This document shows positions 6,886-14,546 of a DNA stretch of 16,793 nt, piece by piece; the stretch's first letter is position 1, and each line of letters opens with the position of its first letter. Location of the stretch: NCBI GenBank assembly GCA_018715545.1, contig DVLK01000007.1, positions 1-16,793 on the forward strand, written 5' to 3'. A program made the position numbers and the translations under genes. This stretch comes from Candidatus Caccovivens faecavium. GTDB taxonomy: Bacteria > Bacillota > Clostridia > Christensenellales > UBA1242. The notes beneath the pieces are model-generated. The model ran no database searches. It worked only from the letters and a program-made list of their open reading frames with translations, and was not told the DNA's origin.

Positions 6886-9804
6886 ATGGCAACTTATTTT
6901 TTGTGGGGAAGTATCGGACTTATCGTACTTCTACTTGGAATCGGCTTTTTAGTTGGAATGTATCGCGGACTTAAACGCACGGCACTTCATATCTTGTTTG
7001 TGCTTGTCAGCGTGGTCATCGCCTTTTTTGTGACAAGACCGATAACTGACGCCATTCTTAATGCAAACATAAATTATGAAGGCACATTGATGTCGATAAG
7101 TGAATATATTGTGCAGTTGATTTCTGATAACTTAGTGGACTTATCACATTTTGATAGTGCTTCTGAGTTTATTAAACAGCTACCAAGTGCAGTGGCAAGC
7201 CCTATTGTGTTCATAGTTGTTATGCTCGTGATGTTTTTAATCTTTGAAATCATCTATCTAATTACAGCTAGAATAAGCTTCGGCTCTAAGCGAAAGGACT
7301 TTTCTGAAAACAAGCCTCGCAGGCTTCCAGGTGGCTTTATCGCCATGGCTGAAACTTTTATGTTCTTCTTGGTGCTTTTTGCACCGATTACCTCTCTCAC
7401 TCACACCTATGAAGAAATTGTAACCACATCTTCTACCTCAACAAGCGAAAGTGCCACTATGCCGACTTTGGGCAACCAACTCTCTTCTATGCTTCCACCT
7501 GAGGTTAATGAAGCGATTTTTGCTTTCAATGACAGCGCATTTGGTGTCATCTGTTCTGCTGGCGGGTTTGACGATGCTCTCTTTGACGGGCTTTCCGATG
7601 TCAAGATTGACGGCGAAAAGATAAATGTAAGATATGAAATTGTCACCCTTGCAGGAGCTTACGATGAAGTGGCAATTTTCGTAAATGAAGTTTCGGCAAA
7701 CAACTACGAAAGCCTCGACTTTGCCCCAATAAAAGCAAGTGTCACTGAGGTTGTGAACAACAATTTGTTTAAAACTGTATTAACTGACGCTTTGAAAGAT
7801 TTTATAGTCAATTTCGATACTCTTAAAGACGAGCTTGGGCTTAGCGACATTCCAGAGGAAGTGGTTGATATTATACATGACCTTCAAGCAAAGATGACGG
7901 AAGATTTTAATTTTTATACCTATTTATCTAGTGATATACTAAGTGTTTTAGACATCGCGGACAACATCATAACAAGCGGAACACTTGAAGAATATATGAG
8001 CTTAGAGAATGTTGATGTTGAAAATGTTTTAAATTTAGTTGTAAATAACGAAGAGGCTGTTTCTTCCTCATTAAAGAGCGCGCTAACCATGAACCTTGTT
8101 TCCGACACCTTGCCACGCTTACTTGAACTACTTTCCTCTGAACTTCAAAAGGGATTTGAAAATGCCAAAAATATCGGACTAAACACCACTCTCACAAGAG
8201 AGGACATGGAGAGCATGGTTGATAGTCTTATGAGTATAGCAACCGAACTTAAAACTCTAAATGACCAAAACGATATATTTGGACTTATTGAAAGCGAAGA
8301 CATTGTTGATAGCATCTTGAACCTAAACGATATTGGTGGAGTGCTTGATGGCTTAGGCGGTGTGCTTGATGAGGCTCACTCTTTGAAGATACTCAACTTT
8401 GAGCGTGAGAGCGTTTCATATAACACCCTTGATGGCATCATGGAAAGCATGGGCTTTAAACTAATAGGTGACGATGTTCATGTAACGGATGGCACATTAG
8501 CTACTATTGACACTTATTCTGATTTCTTTGGTTATATTAAAACACCAATTTTGAGTATAAAAGAGGCAGGACTTACAGCTATCTTAGATGAAAGTGCTGA
8601 CTTTGATGCAGTTTTAAATATCATCAAGACAGAAGTGCAAAAAGATGATGAGTTTTTAGCAAAATTAATTATGCCTTTCTATGATTTAGATAAGACATCA
8701 TTTAATGACCAAACTTTAAAAGCAATGGTATTTGATACTGTTATCAACCAGCTGACTGATAACCTAGACGGCTTCATTAAGCTTGATGAAGGTGAGGACA
8801 CTTATGAAAATTATTATGCTAAACTTGCCTCAATCGGAGAACTACTAAATGAACTTTCTTCAAATTCGATTACGGTTACGGAAGATAGCGGAGAAGTGAC
8901 ATATGACTATTTCGATTACATCTTGCTAGATAATGCTGACTATTTTGCATTAATATCTGATATGCAGGAGAAAAATGTAATAGAAAACATTTTGACGCTA
9001 CTTTTTGAAAACAATATGTACAGCCCTCTTCATGAAAAGATATTCCCTCAAATTGACAGCGAACTTGGCGGTATCACAGGAGTAACACCAACAACCGATT
9101 ATAGTAATATTGCAGAAAAAAGCGACACATACATTGAAGTTATCAAGGCATTACTTGATGTTATCAATGATGAAAGTATGAATAGCGACAAGATAACTGA
9201 TAAGCTTACAGTTATTGGTAAAGTGCTTGATACTTTGAAAGTGAGTGCAGAAAGTGGCGTGTTTGATGATGTGTTTGTCAATATCATTTGGTATTTGACA
9301 GGCGATGTTATTGACAGTAACACAATTTATGACAGCATAAATCCAGATAGCGAAGGAATGCCAAATCCAAATAGCGAATATGAAAGAATTAAAGAATATC
9401 TAGGCGTGACCGAAGTTTCAACAGGCTATTACGAAATTGCTTCCTATGAAGAAATAATGAATGAAATCGTTTCTGTAATAGAACTTGCCAATAGATTAAG
9501 CACCGATTTGGGAGAGATAGATATTGAAAACCCTGAGGGTGTTTCAAACTTCGTTAGCACATTCAAACAGACGATTGATGAACTTTATGGCGATGATATC
9601 ACCTCTGCAACAGAGGTGATAGGAAATGCTAGCAAGTTAGCAAACGATCTCTTGACAGGTGATGAAGTGTCAGAATATGGCGATGAGATTGCTTCTGCAA
9701 TCGACATTGTGTTTGAAAGTGATGTCAGCGATGAAAATAGAGAACTAGCAAATGCTATAAAGGCACTTTTAGGTGTAACAAATGGAGCTGAAAGTGGAAT
9801 TTAA
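6886..9804 (+). CDS. Giant CvpA-like membrane protein with large acidic helical domain
   Basis: 972 aa, starting at the ATG at 6886 (MATYFLWG) behind GAGAGGAGAG. The first 175 residues resemble the CvpA (colicin V production) family: four transmembrane segments at about 5-26, 33-52, 103-127 and 148-170, with the typical GF-x-x-G-x-x-R-G-L motif (GFLVGMYRGLKRTA) after the first. CvpA proteins are usually only about 160-200 aa. Here about 800 further residues follow, hydrophilic, rich in Asp/Glu and predicted all-helical, beginning with a Ser/Thr-rich linker (TTSSTSTSESATM). A degenerate helix motif, L-x-x-I-G-x-x-L-x-x-L, recurs near I483-G484, I650-G651 and I777-G778. By analogy this part is probably outside the membrane, but orientation is inferred. 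The gene overlaps rsmH by 11 nt and heads the division cluster, which suggests a cell-envelope or division role. That is inference; no function can be assigned. Confidence 0.8.
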   Translation: MATYFLWGSIGLIVLLLGIGFLVGMYRGLKRTALHILFVLVSVVIAFFVTRPITDAILNANINYEGTLMSISEYIVQLISDNLVDLSHFDSASEFIKQLPSAVASPIVFIVVMLVMFLIFEIIYLITARISFGSKRKDFSENKPRRLPGGFIAMAETFMFFLVLFAPITSLTHTYEEIVTTSSTSTSESATMPTLGNQLSSMLPPEVNEAIFAFNDSAFGVICSAGGFDDALFDGLSDVKIDGEKINVRYEIVTLAGAYDEVAIFVNEVSANNYESLDFAPIKASVTEVVNNNLFKTVLTDALKDFIVNFDTLKDELGLSDIPEEVVDIIHDLQAKMTEDFNFYTYLSSDILSVLDIADNIITSGTLEEYMSLENVDVENVLNLVVNNEEAVSSSLKSALTMNLVSDTLPRLLELLSSELQKGFENAKNIGLNTTLTREDMESMVDSLMSIATELKTLNDQNDIFGLIESEDIVDSILNLNDIGGVLDGLGGVLDEAHSLKILNFERESVSYNTLDGIMESMGFKLIGDDVHVTDGTLATIDTYSDFFGYIKTPILSIKEAGLTAILDESADFDAVLNIIKTEVQKDDEFLAKLIMPFYDLDKTSFNDQTLKAMVFDTVINQLTDNLDGFIKLDEGEDTYENYYAKLASIGELLNELSSNSITVTEDSGEVTYDYFDYILLDNADYFALISDMQEKNVIENILTLLFENNMYSPLHEKIFPQIDSELGGITGVTPTTDYSNIAEKSDTYIEVIKALLDVINDESMNSDKITDKLTVIGKVLDTLKVSAESGVFDDVFVNIIWYLTGDVIDSNTIYDSINPDSEGMPNPNSEYERIKEYLGVTEVSTGYYEIASYEEIMNEIVSVIELANRLSTDLGEIDIENPEGVSNFVSTFKQTIDELYGDDITSATEVIGNASKLANDLLTGDEVSEYGDEIASAIDIVFESDVSDENRELANAIKALLGVTNGAESGI
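9597..9621 (+). other. Perfect 11-bp hairpin with triloop inside the end of the CvpA-like gene
   Basis: TATCACCTCTG (9597-9607), CAA loop, CAGAGGTGATA (9611-9621). It lies in coding sequence about 175 nt before the rsmH start. No T-run follows, so it is not an ordinary terminator. Possible roles are an mRNA processing or stability element, or none. Confidence 0.7.
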
Positions 9805-10717
9805 ACATGTACCTGTGATGCTGGGCGAAGTTATTGAAGCACTTAACATTAAAAAGAATGGAAAATACATAGACTGCACAGTCGGTGGTGGTGGGCATTC
9901 ATATGAAATTGCAAAGCGCCTAACAAACGGAAAGCTATATTGCTTTGACCGTGACAGTGAAGCAATAGAAACAAGTAAAAATAGGTTAAAGGAATTTGGC
10001 GACAAAGTTGAGTTCATCAAAGCGAATTTCAAAGAAGCACCAAAAATAGTTCAAGAAAAAGTTGACGGCATATTAATCGACCTTGGCGTAAGTTCGCATC
10101 AAATTGATGAGGGCGAGCGTGGGTTCAGCTTTTTGCATAATGGCAGACTTGATATGCGAATGGGGCAAGACGAGGAGATACAAACTGCCTATGATATTGT
10201 CAATTTTGCATCTGAGGACAAGCTGAAAGAAATCTTCTTTAAATATGGAGAGGAAGCATTTTCTAAGACGATTGCGAAGAATATTGTCAAAGCGCGGGCA
10301 GAGAAGAAGATTGAAACTACCTTTGAACTACGCGATATCATAGAAAATAGTATGCCAAAAAAAGTTGTCTATTCGCGTGGTGGTGCGTCTAAAAAAGTTT
10401 TTCAGGCGCTCAGAATAGTTGTAAATGGAGAACTGGATAATTTAGAGAAGACGCTTACTTCCTTTATTGATATGCTAAATCCTGGCGGAAGATTGGTGGT
10501 TCTATCCTTCCATAGTCTTGAAGATAGAATTGTCAAAAATGTCTTTAAACGCGAGTCAACCGATTGTCTTTGTCCGCCAAAGACGCCAATCTGTATCTGT
10601 GGACACAAGAAAAAGGTTATACTTGTGAATCGAAAGCCAATAACGGCAAGTGAGGAAGAGTTAAAAGTCAATAGCCGTAGTTCTAGTGCGAAGCTTAGAG
10701 TCGTGGAGCGAGTTTAA
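9794..10717 (+). CDS. rsmH: 16S rRNA (cytosine(1402)-N(4))-methyltransferase
   Basis: 307 aa from the GTG at 9794. I prefer this to the ATG at 9782 because it gives the classic beginning MEFKHVPVML, and GGAG (9784-9787) sits 6 nt upstream. The enzyme methylates N4 of C1402 in the decoding centre of 16S rRNA using SAM. Visible motifs are the SAM loop VGGGGHS (30-36), DLGVSSHQIDEGERGFSF (from 96), RLDMRMG, NPGGRLVVLSFHSLEDRIVK, the Cys-rich insert CLCPPKTPICICG, and the C-terminal NSRSSSAKLRVVER. All are typical, so it should be active. The start lies inside the upstream gene (11-nt overlap), which predicts translational coupling. In most bacteria rsmH follows mraZ at the head of the dcw cluster; here the upstream gene is the CvpA-like giant instead. 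Confidence 0.96.
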   Translation: MEFKHVPVMLGEVIEALNIKKNGKYIDCTVGGGGHSYEIAKRLTNGKLYCFDRDSEAIETSKNRLKEFGDKVEFIKANFKEAPKIVQEKVDGILIDLGVSSHQIDEGERGFSFLHNGRLDMRMGQDEEIQTAYDIVNFASEDKLKEIFFKYGEEAFSKTIAKNIVKARAEKKIETTFELRDIIENSMPKKVVYSRGGASKKVFQALRIVVNGELDNLEKTLTSFIDMLNPGGRLVVLSFHSLEDRIVKNVFKRESTDCLCPPKTPICICGHKKKVILVNRKPITASEEELKVNSRSSSAKLRVVERV

Positions 10718-10770
10718 AATGTTTTCTTTTTTTAAAAGTTATCTTTTTAAAAGGAGGTCAATATAATTAT

Positions 10771-11532
10771 ATGGATAAGGAAGTCTTGGAGAAGGTTGAA
10801 GTAGAAATTTCGGTGGAAACGAAAAAAGAGGAAAAAACTTTTGTTTGCACTAATCCTCCTATTTCAAAAGAAAAAGAAATAGAAACCTCTAAAAATCTTG
10901 AAGAGAAAACTACTGAGGAAGTTTCACAAAGTTTAGATAAAAAATTTTCTCAGCAAGTAGACTTAAAAAAAGAGCCTGAAAGCGAGCCTTTATCAGAATA
11001 CCTTTCAACTTTTAAAAATTTAACGCTTAAAGATGTAAAAAAAGAAGAGGGAAAAAAAGAAGAGGTAAAAACTGCGCCAGCCGAAATTTCTTCTGAGGAC
11101 ATAGAGCCGAAAGAAGAGGTAAAAGAGGTTAATGAGCCAAAGGTACAAGAAGAAAAAAAGGCAAAAAAGACCACCCTTATCATAGAAAAGCCTAATTATG
11201 ACTTGATGCCGAAAAAGAAAGGAGCGGTAAAGAAAAAGAAGAAATTTAAAACAGCACTCCTTGCTTGTGCGCTTGCAGTTTGCTCGATAGGTTGTGTAGC
11301 TGGTGCGGTTATATGTGACAATATGAACTCTCATTATATGCAACTAGAAGATAGTTACAACTTAAATCTTATAGACTATTTAAATAAGATTAACAACCTA
11401 AATGCTACCAACAAGGGATTTGAATTTATCGAAACATATCCTGAGGAAATAAATGAAATATCCTCCATAGGCGAAAGCACAAATTGGTTCGACAATCTAG
11501 TCAATTTCATAACTGGGCTGTTTGGAGGTTAA
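10771..11532 (+). CDS. Bitopic membrane protein in the ftsL position
   Basis: 253 aa. It has one transmembrane segment at about residues 161-184 (TALLACALAVCSIGCVAGAVI), preceded by a long cytoplasmic part that is almost entirely Lys/Glu/Ser and looks disordered, ending in a polybasic stretch (KKKGAVKKKKKF). About 68 residues lie outside, with leucines and isoleucines at roughly heptad spacing (YNLNLIDYLNKINNL) and an amphipathic end (WFDNLVNFITGLFGG). Its place between rsmH and a class B PBP, its topology and its basic pre-membrane stretch make it a probable divergent FtsL or analogue, the partner of FtsB/DivIC and FtsI in the divisome. FtsL proteins are normally about 90-130 aa, so the 160-aa cytoplasmic tail is unusual. 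Similarity is positional and structural only. AGGAGG (10752-10757) lies 13 nt from the ATG, longer than usual, but no better start is in frame. Confidence 0.8.
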   Translation: MDKEVLEKVEVEISVETKKEEKTFVCTNPPISKEKEIETSKNLEEKTTEEVSQSLDKKFSQQVDLKKEPESEPLSEYLSTFKNLTLKDVKKEEGKKEEVKTAPAEISSEDIEPKEEVKEVNEPKVQEEKKAKKTTLIIEKPNYDLMPKKKGAVKKKKKFKTALLACALAVCSIGCVAGAVICDNMNSHYMQLEDSYNLNLIDYLNKINNLNATNKGFEFIETYPEEINEISSIGESTNWFDNLVNFITGLFGG

Positions 11533-11534
11533 AA

Positions 11535-13433
11535 TTGCGAAAGCCTTATACCTTATTTTCCTTGCAAAAGAGAATAGTAACAGTTGGATTAGTTTTAATT
11601 CTCCTTGCATGCACATTAGGTGTAAGGCTTTTTATTGTGCAGATAATAAATGGTAAAGATATGCAGACGCGCGCGCTTGATCAGTGGACACGCGATTTGG
11701 CGCTTGTAGCTCCACGAGGCAACATCTACGATACGACAGGTGATACGCTGGCTGTTTCTTACACAACTTACAATATCTATGTGCGCGGGCGTGAAGTTAT
11801 GAATGCAGAGGAAACGGCAAGGGCGCTAGCAGATATATTAGACATAGATTACGAAAATACTCTCAACAAGGTCAAGAACAAAAATATCAGCGAAAGCTTG
11901 TTGAAGATGCAGGTGGACGGAGATATAGCAGAAGAAATATATGCAAAGTCGTTAAGTGGTGTCTATCTTGCTGAAAATGTCGGACGCTATTATATCTATG
12001 GCGATTTGATGACGCAACTACTTGGCTTCACCAGTCTTGACAATGACGGGCAAAGTGGTGTGGAAGCTTACTTTAATACCTATCTAAAAGGTGAGGATGG
12101 TTATAGCTATGTTCAGAGTGACCTCTTAGGTAAGGAAATTGGCGGAAATTTAAGATACTATGTATCAGGCGTTGCTGGCGATGATATGACGCTGACTGTC
12201 GATAGCAAAATTCAAATGATTTTGGAAGAAGTGCTGGAAAAGGCGTATGAAGAGCAGAAAGCAAAGTCGGTGACAGGTATAGTCATGAAGCCAAAGACAG
12301 GGGAAATACTTTCAATAAGCACTAAACCAAGCTTTGATTTAAATGAAGTTCCGCGCGAGGAACTCGCATCGCTATTCTCTATGTCGAGAATGTCAGCGGT
12401 TACAGACACCTATGAGCCAGGTTCTACATTCAAGATTTTAACTGTGGCGATGGCACTAGAAGAGGGGTTGACAAGTCTTGATGACACATTTTATTGCCCT
12501 GGTTATCGAATAATAGACGGTCAGCGTATTAAATGTTGGAAAACGACTGGACATGGCAATCAAACGCTTGCGGAAGCTTTTTCCAATTCTTGTAACTGTT
12601 GCTTTATGGATTTGGCTTTGCGACTTGGCACAGATAGATTTTATTCCTATGCAGAAAAGTTCGGATTAGGTCAAAAGACAGGTATCACAATTTCTGGCGA
12701 GAGTGCAGGAATACTGATGAAAAAGGAAAATGTCAAGACGGTGGATTTGGCGCGCATGGGCTTTGGTCATGCAATAGCAGTCACGCCAATTCAACTTTTA
12801 TCTATCGTCTGTGGCATAGTCAACGGCGGTGTTTATCACACTCCGAGTATAGTCACTTCCGCAGTCGATGTCTATGGCAACACCACATACACTCCGATAG
12901 TGCAGGAAAAAAGGTTGGTTTCCAAAAAGACAAGTGAAATAATAAACTCATTTTTAAAACTTACGACCAACAAGACGGGCGATTACACCTTTGTGGAAGG
13001 CTATAACATCGGAGGCAAAACGGGAACAGCTCAGAAGTATAATGAAAATGGACAGATAGCGCAAGGCAAATATATTTCAAGTTTTATAGGGACTTATCCT
13101 GCGGATGATCCAGAGTATATCATCATGATTATGGTTGATGAGCCAAGCGCTGGCGCATACTATGGTTCAATTGTAGCTTCGCCTTATGGCAGGGAATTTT
13201 ATGAAAAATTATTTTCCTATTATAACATTCCTAAGGACGATCCAAGTGCCTCACGCAAAGAGATTGTTATGCCAAATGTAGTTGGCAAGGGCATCTCTGT
13301 TGCACTTGCAGAGTTAAAAGTCCTAGGGCTATATGTGGAGGTGGATGGCGAAGGCACAATTGTCACTTCACAACTCCCACCTGCTGGCACTATTTGCTAT
13401 GAAGGAGAAACTATTTTAATTTCCACCGCATAG
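11535..13433 (+). CDS. ftsI: Class B penicillin-binding protein (FtsI/SpoVD type) with PASTA domain
   Basis: 632 aa from the TTG at 11535, chosen because GGAGG (11524-11528) lies 6 nt upstream and the product starts MRKPYTLFSLQKRI, just before the membrane anchor (about residues 15-37). It is a transpeptidase that cross-links peptidoglycan at the septum. The order is anchor, dimerisation/pedestal domain ('APRGNIYDTTGDTLAVS', about 55-71), then the transpeptidase domain with S297-T-F-K300 (catalytic Ser and Lys), S352-C-N354 and K495-T-G497. The last 60 residues ('VMPNVVGKGISVALAELKVLGL') form one PASTA domain. A single PASTA is characteristic of SpoVD, but in the absence of a second class B PBP nearby it may serve vegetative division; I cannot decide. 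It begins 2 nt after the ftsL-like stop, so the two are probably coupled. No mraY, murE or murF follows. Confidence 0.95.
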   Translation: MRKPYTLFSLQKRIVTVGLVLILLACTLGVRLFIVQIINGKDMQTRALDQWTRDLALVAPRGNIYDTTGDTLAVSYTTYNIYVRGREVMNAEETARALADILDIDYENTLNKVKNKNISESLLKMQVDGDIAEEIYAKSLSGVYLAENVGRYYIYGDLMTQLLGFTSLDNDGQSGVEAYFNTYLKGEDGYSYVQSDLLGKEIGGNLRYYVSGVAGDDMTLTVDSKIQMILEEVLEKAYEEQKAKSVTGIVMKPKTGEILSISTKPSFDLNEVPREELASLFSMSRMSAVTDTYEPGSTFKILTVAMALEEGLTSLDDTFYCPGYRIIDGQRIKCWKTTGHGNQTLAEAFSNSCNCCFMDLALRLGTDRFYSYAEKFGLGQKTGITISGESAGILMKKENVKTVDLARMGFGHAIAVTPIQLLSIVCGIVNGGVYHTPSIVTSAVDVYGNTTYTPIVQEKRLVSKKTSEIINSFLKLTTNKTGDYTFVEGYNIGGKTGTAQKYNENGQIAQGKYISSFIGTYPADDPEYIIMIMVDEPSAGAYYGSIVASPYGREFYEKLFSYYNIPKDDPSASRKEIVMPNVVGKGISVALAELKVLGLYVEVDGEGTIVTSQLPPAGTICYEGETILISTA

Positions 13434-13436
13434 TGT

Positions 13437-13465
13437 TTGTAAAAAAATTAAAGGTATGATATAAT
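13437..13465 (+). promoter_or_regulatory. Near-consensus promoter giving a leaderless metallopeptidase transcript
   Basis: TTGTAA (13437-13442), 17-bp spacer, extended -10 TGATATAAT with TATAAT at 13460-13465. The expected start, about 7 nt after the -10, falls on the A of the ATG at 13472. There is no ribosome site between promoter and ATG. Confidence 0.7.
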
Positions 13466-13471
13466 TCTACC

Positions 13472-14194
13472 ATGTGGTTGTATATCGTTATTGGAATAGG
13501 AGTTTTATTCTTCCTCATAATTTGCTTTTGCCTAGCTGTTGCTAACTTTTCCTTTGATAATTTCAAGGAAAAGCGCAAAGAAGCGATGAGTTACCGTGCT
13601 TCTAACGGCATGAATATTCGTGACTTTGTCGAGGTTATAAATGAGCGCTACTTAGACGGGGCTTTGCAAGTAACTAGATGTGAGGAATATATGGAGCACT
13701 TTTCGCCTGGTTATATTGCGCTAAGTCCGTCTACACTAAACTCAAATAGTCTTGCTTCCTTTTCTACAATTGCACACGAACTTGGTCATGGCTTGCAATA
13801 TAAAAAAGGTGAGCTAAATAATCATTGGCAGAGGAAGAGTAAAAATAGAATACTTGGCAAATTTTTTCTTCCTTTGATTTTAATAGGAGTGGTGCTTGCA
13901 GTGTTAAGCTTAGTGAATGTTACGCCGTTTTTTGTGTTATACATTGGTGTTGGATTTTTTGCTCTTGCCTTTCTTATATTTTTAATAGCGTGTTACACTA
14001 AATATCGTGAAATTAAGATTGAAAAGGGTGCGTCTAACTATGGAATGACATTTTTGAAAGAATGTATGACGAAAGAGGAAACAAAAATTTGTGCAGAATT
14101 TCTAAATTCAGCAAGACTAACCTATTGGGGGAGTTTGTTCAGAACTATGCTAGGCTGGACGATGCTCACCAAAAAAGATAAGATGTTTAATTAA
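13472..14194 (+). CDS. YugP-type neutral zinc metallopeptidase, membrane protein
   Basis: 240 aa. The zinc signature is H102-E103-L-G-H106 in 'STIAHELGHGLQYKKGE', and E184 in 'IEKGAS' matches the place where the family has its conserved glutamate. This is the YugP family (Zn_peptidase_2, DUF-like membrane peptidases of about 225 aa), whose substrates are not known. One transmembrane helix lies at about residues 3-25, and two more follow the HExxH (about 128-150 and 153-177). The order anchor, N-terminal 'YRASNGMNIRDFVEVI', catalytic helix, hairpin of helices, is that of the family. The ATG at 13472 is the only plausible start: it begins the first helix and there is no better upstream codon. 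It has no ribosome site and coincides with the predicted transcript start. A small membrane-protein gene follows 13 nt downstream and is probably co-transcribed. Confidence 0.88.
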   Translation: MWLYIVIGIGVLFFLIICFCLAVANFSFDNFKEKRKEAMSYRASNGMNIRDFVEVINERYLDGALQVTRCEEYMEHFSPGYIALSPSTLNSNSLASFSTIAHELGHGLQYKKGELNNHWQRKSKNRILGKFFLPLILIGVVLAVLSLVNVTPFFVLYIGVGFFALAFLIFLIACYTKYREIKIEKGASNYGMTFLKECMTKEETKICAEFLNSARLTYWGSLFRTMLGWTMLTKKDKMFN

Positions 14195-14207
14195 AAGGAG
14201 AGAAAAG

Positions 14208-14441
14208 ATGAAAGATATGATTAATGCGTTTGATAATCTACCACAATGGTTAAAAATTGTTTTAGCGTTACCAGGACTTGACATTGTTTGGGCGGTCTAT
14301 CGACTTTGCCGTTCAATAGATAAACAAAATGTTTTAGGTATCGTGCTAGGCGTTTTGATGATTTTGATATGCCCTATTATAATGTGGCTTGTAGACATCA
14401 TCACGCTTGTGGTGTATAACAAAGTACTATGGATTGATTAA
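14208..14441 (+). CDS. Small membrane protein, two predicted helices
   Basis: 77 aa from the ATG at 14208, with AAAAGGAG about 7-8 nt upstream. After a short amphipathic start (MINAFDNLPQWLKIVLALPGLDIVWAVYRL) there is a strongly hydrophobic segment at about residues 42-68 (VLGIVLGVLMILICPIIMWLVDIITLVV); residues about 16-32 may form a second, weaker one. No family recognised. It lies 13 nt after the metallopeptidase and before a terminator, so both are likely on one mRNA; a partner or accessory role to the peptidase is possible but unproven. Confidence 0.8.
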   Translation: MKDMINAFDNLPQWLKIVLALPGLDIVWAVYRLCRSIDKQNVLGIVLGVLMILICPIIMWLVDIITLVVYNKVLWID

Positions 14442-14460
14442 GGGCTTTTTTAAGTTAGCA

Positions 14461-14508
14461 AAAAAAGGATAGAGAAAAAAGGATAGAGAATTTTAACTAT
14501 CCTTTTTT
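14461..14508. terminator. Bidirectional terminator with a duplicated arm
   Basis: AAAAAAGGATAG (14475-14486) pairs over 12 bp with CTATCCTTTTTT (14497-14508). The 14-bp AAAAAAGGATAGAG occurs twice in tandem (14461-14474 and 14475-14488), so either copy can pair with the 3' arm. The A-run and T-run let it serve both the 14208 gene and the opposing 14547-14984 gene. Confidence 0.85.
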
Positions 14509-14546
14509 ATGCTATATTAGTAATATTTATATTTGAACTACTTACA

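Noticed and set aside
13456..13464. ATG-ATA-TAA mini-frame after AAAGG, which could act as a leader for the metallopeptidase
   Set aside because: It lies within the predicted -10 element and would be upstream of the transcript start. It could only matter on read-through transcripts from ftsI.
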